This document shows, in pieces, positions 40,311 through 42,427 of a DNA stretch of 42,427 bases. The stretch lies in NCBI GenBank assembly GCA_003864575.1, contig BHES01000018.1, positions 1-42,427 on the forward strand. The letters are read 5' to 3'. Under the pieces are notes generated by a model that made no database searches, had not been told where the DNA came from, and was given only the letters and a program-made list of their open reading frames with translations. Every line of letters begins with the position of its first letter. Within the stretch, counting starts at the first letter, position 1. The DNA comes from Enterobacterales bacterium (GTDB taxonomy: Bacteria; Pseudomonadota; Gammaproteobacteria; Enterobacterales; Enterobacteriaceae). A program made the translations under genes and the position numbers.

Positions 40311-40969
40311 ACTCTTAGCTTACTCATCAAAAGCGGCGCTATAGCATCTGCTCTTTGACGGCAGCTTGCGCACCACATCGATTCAAGGGAAGGATTAATA
40401 ACCACACCGTATCACGGCCTATAAAAGGCTTAAGCCAGTGATTTACTGTGGGCTTTTTACCCCTTTCTATAACCTTTTGTCAACTTAGACAAAAGTATCT
40501 CCACATTAATTTACATGCGCATCATTTAATTAACATATCATGCGACCGCGACGTGCTAAATCGAGTCAGTAAAATAGTCTGATAGAACAAGGCGATGTTC
40601 TCGGGATTTAATGCTTCGTGCTAACAATAACATTGTCTCAGGAATAAGCGGTTCCTCCACGTACTAAACAAGGTTATTTTTTTGATCCAGGACACGTTTT
40701 GAGCACATTTGGCTCTAAAAAATACAACGTTCTGACAACTTTTTTTGAAATTCCGGGCTGAAATACTGTTTTGATTTTCCCAAAGCGCGGTCTGTTACGC
40801 TTAAAATAAACCTAGATTCAGACAGATTTTACCCACTGAAATAATCAACAATAGTGACAGTTTTAGGAAGAAATAAGAGTGAATGAGTACTGAAAATAGA
40901 GATTATGAATTTCAAAACGACTCAAAGCTTCATTTCCCGTACAAACACTACTCCTTAATGAGGATGAGC
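40311..40969. other. nuo operon upstream control region
   Basis: No credible gene lies in this 660-bp AT-rich stretch between nuoA and the lrhA terminator. It should hold the nuo promoters. Besides the candidate promoter listed separately, a small symmetric element AGAACA-N6-TGTTCT is seen at 40584-40601. I found no clear FNR or ArcA consensus by eye. Confidence 0.6.
40454..40495 (-). promoter_or_regulatory. Candidate nuoA promoter with overlapping inverted repeat
   Basis: On the minus strand a perfect -35 TTGACA (40483-40478) is followed 18 bp later by TAAAAA (40459-40454), about 150 bp upstream of nuoA. The -35 lies inside the inverted repeat CTTTTGTC-N6-GACAAAAG (40474-40495), which could be an operator. 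The -10 is weak, so the assignment is tentative. Confidence 0.4.
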
Positions 40970-41012
40970 CTTTACCCCCCTTCCTCGTAAAGTTCGAAGG
41001 CGGGGGGTAAAG
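40970..41012. terminator. lrhA downstream hairpin
   Basis: A perfect 11-bp stem CTTTACCCCCC / GGGGGGTAAAG encloses a loop of about 21 nt that can pair further. It is 18 bp past the lrhA stop. No T run follows on either strand, so it may block 3' exonucleases or terminate weakly. Confidence 0.6.
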
Positions 41013-41030
41013 TAGACTCGAAAAATGAAC

Positions 41031-41975
41031 TTATGCTTTGGGATCGCTGACAATCGGTTGAGTGTTATCTACTGCGGGACGCTGAGCATAAGAGCTTAAT
41101 GAATAGGGGTCGTTACCCTGCTCAACGGCGTTGAAAATTGCCATCGCCAGTTCATTTGTACAGTGTGTATTCTTGTACAGAACATACTGGGTATCCGGCA
41201 ATCGTGGTAAACCGTCTTGCTCGCCCAACACACGTAATTCAGGGCTCATCATCTCAATGGGTCGTGCGGTCACACCCAACCCGGCCCTCACAGCTGCACG
41301 TATAGCCGATAGCGTGGAAGCGACGTAAGCGATACGCCATGGGATGCCAGCCTGGTTAAGGTAATCGATTGCCATTGAGCGATAAGGACTGGGTTCATCG
41401 AGCAAAACTAAGGGCACGCTATCACCAGACGGGTAAGCAAAATCCGCTGAGCAATACCATAAAGTCGGCGATGTCCGTAAGACAATATGTGGATGATCCG
41501 TCGTGGTCATCGTGGTGATGGCCAGGTCAACCTCTTCACTCTCCAGCATCGACAGCATGAATGGACTGCGTTTCACCCTGACATCGATAGACAGCTTGGG
41601 ATATACAGACGTAACGCGGCTGAGGAGAAACGGAAGAATAGTGTCCGCGGTATCATCTGAGGCACCAATGGTGATCCCCCCCTGCACATTGCTGTACATG
41701 AGTGATGTACAGGCTTCATCGTTGAATCGCAGGATTTTTCGCGCATACCCCAGCAACTGAATTCCGTGCTCAGTCAATAGTTTATTACGTCCATGTCTGG
41801 CAAACAGCTCTTTCCCTACCAGTTGTTCGAGACGCTGCATTTGTTGACTGACTGCAGATTGAGTACGACACACCGCTGCAGCAGCGGCTGCAAACGTATT
41901 CAAATCAGCAACTGCAACAAAAGTCCTCAGCAGATCAAGGTCAAGATTGAGGATTGGACGATTTGCATTTGTCAT
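41031..41975 (-). CDS. lrhA: LrhA, LysR-type regulator of motility and fimbriae
   Basis: The protein has 314 residues (E. coli LrhA 312). The N-terminal winged helix-turn-helix is clear ([41 protein letters not shown], split here as one LysR domain at about 11-70), followed by a LysR substrate-binding domain from about residue 95. In E. coli LrhA represses flhDC and type 1 fimbriae and affects RpoS; homologues are HexA and PecT in plant pathogens. It lies upstream of nuo, as in other enterics. The C-terminus has a variable tail ([18 protein letters not shown]). It is probably autoregulated; symmetric elements lie in its leader. Confidence 0.96.
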   Translation of the reverse strand: MTNANRPILNLDLDLLRTFVAVADLNTFAAAAAAVCRTQSAVSQQMQRLEQLVGKELFARHGRNKLLTEHGIQLLGYARKILRFNDEACTSLMYSNVQGGITIGASDDTADTILPFLLSRVTSVYPKLSIDVRVKRSPFMLSMLESEEVDLAITTMTTTDHPHIVLRTSPTLWYCSADFAYPSGDSVPLVLLDEPSPYRSMAIDYLNQAGIPWRIAYVASTLSAIRAAVRAGLGVTARPIEMMSPELRVLGEQDGLPRLPDTQYVLYKNTHCTNELAMAIFNAVEQGNDPYSLSSYAQRPAVDNTQPIVSDPKA

Positions 41976-42300
41976 AGTTTTTCTTCACTTTTAAAATCTA
42001 ATAACAAGCTACCCTGATTAATGCGGCAAAGTACCCGCAAAAGGCAGAATACCAGATATGGCAGTCACTCACTCATTAGATAAGTCGAAATGAGAAATAT
42101 TTCTGCTATATGATTCGAAATGATGGGGAATTCTCCCTCGTTATGTACTGAACGCCTAAATACTGCCACATCCTAAATAACTAAAATTGATTAGAGCCCG
42201 TCATTTGAAAACTTTAATCATTTACCATCAAGGCTCTGCCGCCAGTAGGAGAGCGGCTACCGGCGGGACTTTCCCAACAAGAACATAAGAATTGGGAAAT
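41976..42300. other. lrhA upstream region with repeats and hairpins
   Basis: This stretch holds the lrhA leader and promoter region. A direct repeat TCGAAATGA occurs at 42085-42093 and 42115-42123, 30 bp apart, with a 12-bp palindrome AGAAATATTTCT between (42093-42104). Farther out, two hairpins follow each other: CCGCCAGTAG / CTACCGGCGG (42239-42266) and TTTCCCAA / TTGGGAAA (42270-42299). The IS630 tip begins immediately after them. No gene is visible. Confidence 0.6.
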
Positions 42301-42427
42301 ATATATACCCGTGGTCATTGAAAGTGCTTGATTATCCAGCTGATAAATATCATGCTCAGCGCGATGAAAATAGAGCTGACTGCAAAACAGAAGATTGCCC
42401 TTGAAGAGCTACAGCGTCAAAGTCGTG
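42301..42427 (+). mobile_element. IS630-type insertion sequence, terminal fragment (right edge of window)
   Basis: This is an exact reverse complement of positions 4-130. The element starts in a TATATA stretch and runs off the right edge, so the two copies point outward from the window in opposite orientations. It is inserted upstream of lrhA, in the spacer that in related genomes leads to alaA. Confidence 0.75.
42364..42427 (+). CDS. IS630-family transposase, N-terminal fragment (runs off window)
   Basis: The ATG at 42364 opens a frame that reads MKIELTAKQKIALEELQRQS and is still open at the window edge, identical to the copy on the minus strand at 67. Only 21 codons are visible. Confidence 0.6.
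   Translation, partial: MKIELTAKQKIALEELQRQSR

Noticed and set aside
1..42427. CRISPR array, prophage, toxin-antitoxin or defence system
   Set aside because: No regularly spaced repeats, phage genes or paired small genes were seen; all sizable genes are accounted for by known core families.

Overview
This 42.4-kb window is a chromosomal piece of an enteric gammaproteobacterium (Enterobacterales). The proteins align end to end with E. coli RcsC, GyrA, UbiG, NrdA/NrdB/YfaE, YfaY, YfaZ, MenF-D-H-B-C-E, ElaB, YcdZ, NuoA-N and LrhA. The gene order differs from E. coli K-12: rcsC lies next to gyrA, the glp and arn regions are absent, and a catalase sits between yfaZ and menE. Together with ERIC repeats, this points to a Yersiniaceae-like genus (Serratia/Rahnella/Ewingella relatives). 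That placement is an inference and the genus is not established.

Layout from left to right. Positions 1-130 are the tip of an IS630-type element reading outward. It interrupts a fimbrial subunit gene whose 3' part survives (about 131-759), followed by an intact minor fimbrial subunit (762-1286). Convergent with these, on the minus strand, are rcsC and gyrA. Then ubiG and the nrdA-nrdB-yfaE ribonucleotide reductase operon run on the plus strand, with a clear NrdR/DnaA-controlled promoter. Next come a gene-free 600-bp nest of palindromic repeats, minus-strand yfaY and yfaZ with a full ERIC element between them, and plus-strand katA. The rest is minus-strand: the menaquinone operon menF-D-H-B-C-E, elaB, a DUF1097 membrane protein (ycdZ-like) with an excellent CRP site, the complete 13-gene nuo operon for respiratory complex I, and its neighbour regulator lrhA. 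The window ends in a second, inverted copy of the same IS630 tip (42301-42427).

Functionally this is a core respiration and replication neighbourhood: complex I reduces quinone, the men genes make menaquinone, ubiG finishes ubiquinone, LrhA is a regulator conserved beside nuo, gyrA and nrdAB serve DNA topology and dNTP supply, and RcsC is the envelope-stress phosphorelay sensor.

I found no convincing undescribed multi-gene system. The most unusual items are the inverted IS630 ends bounding the window, the IS-broken fimbrial gene sitting where rcsB would be expected, the nested inverted-repeat island at 12301-12860, hairpins in an enlarged nuoF-nuoG spacer, and symmetric candidate operator elements upstream of lrhA and nuoA.
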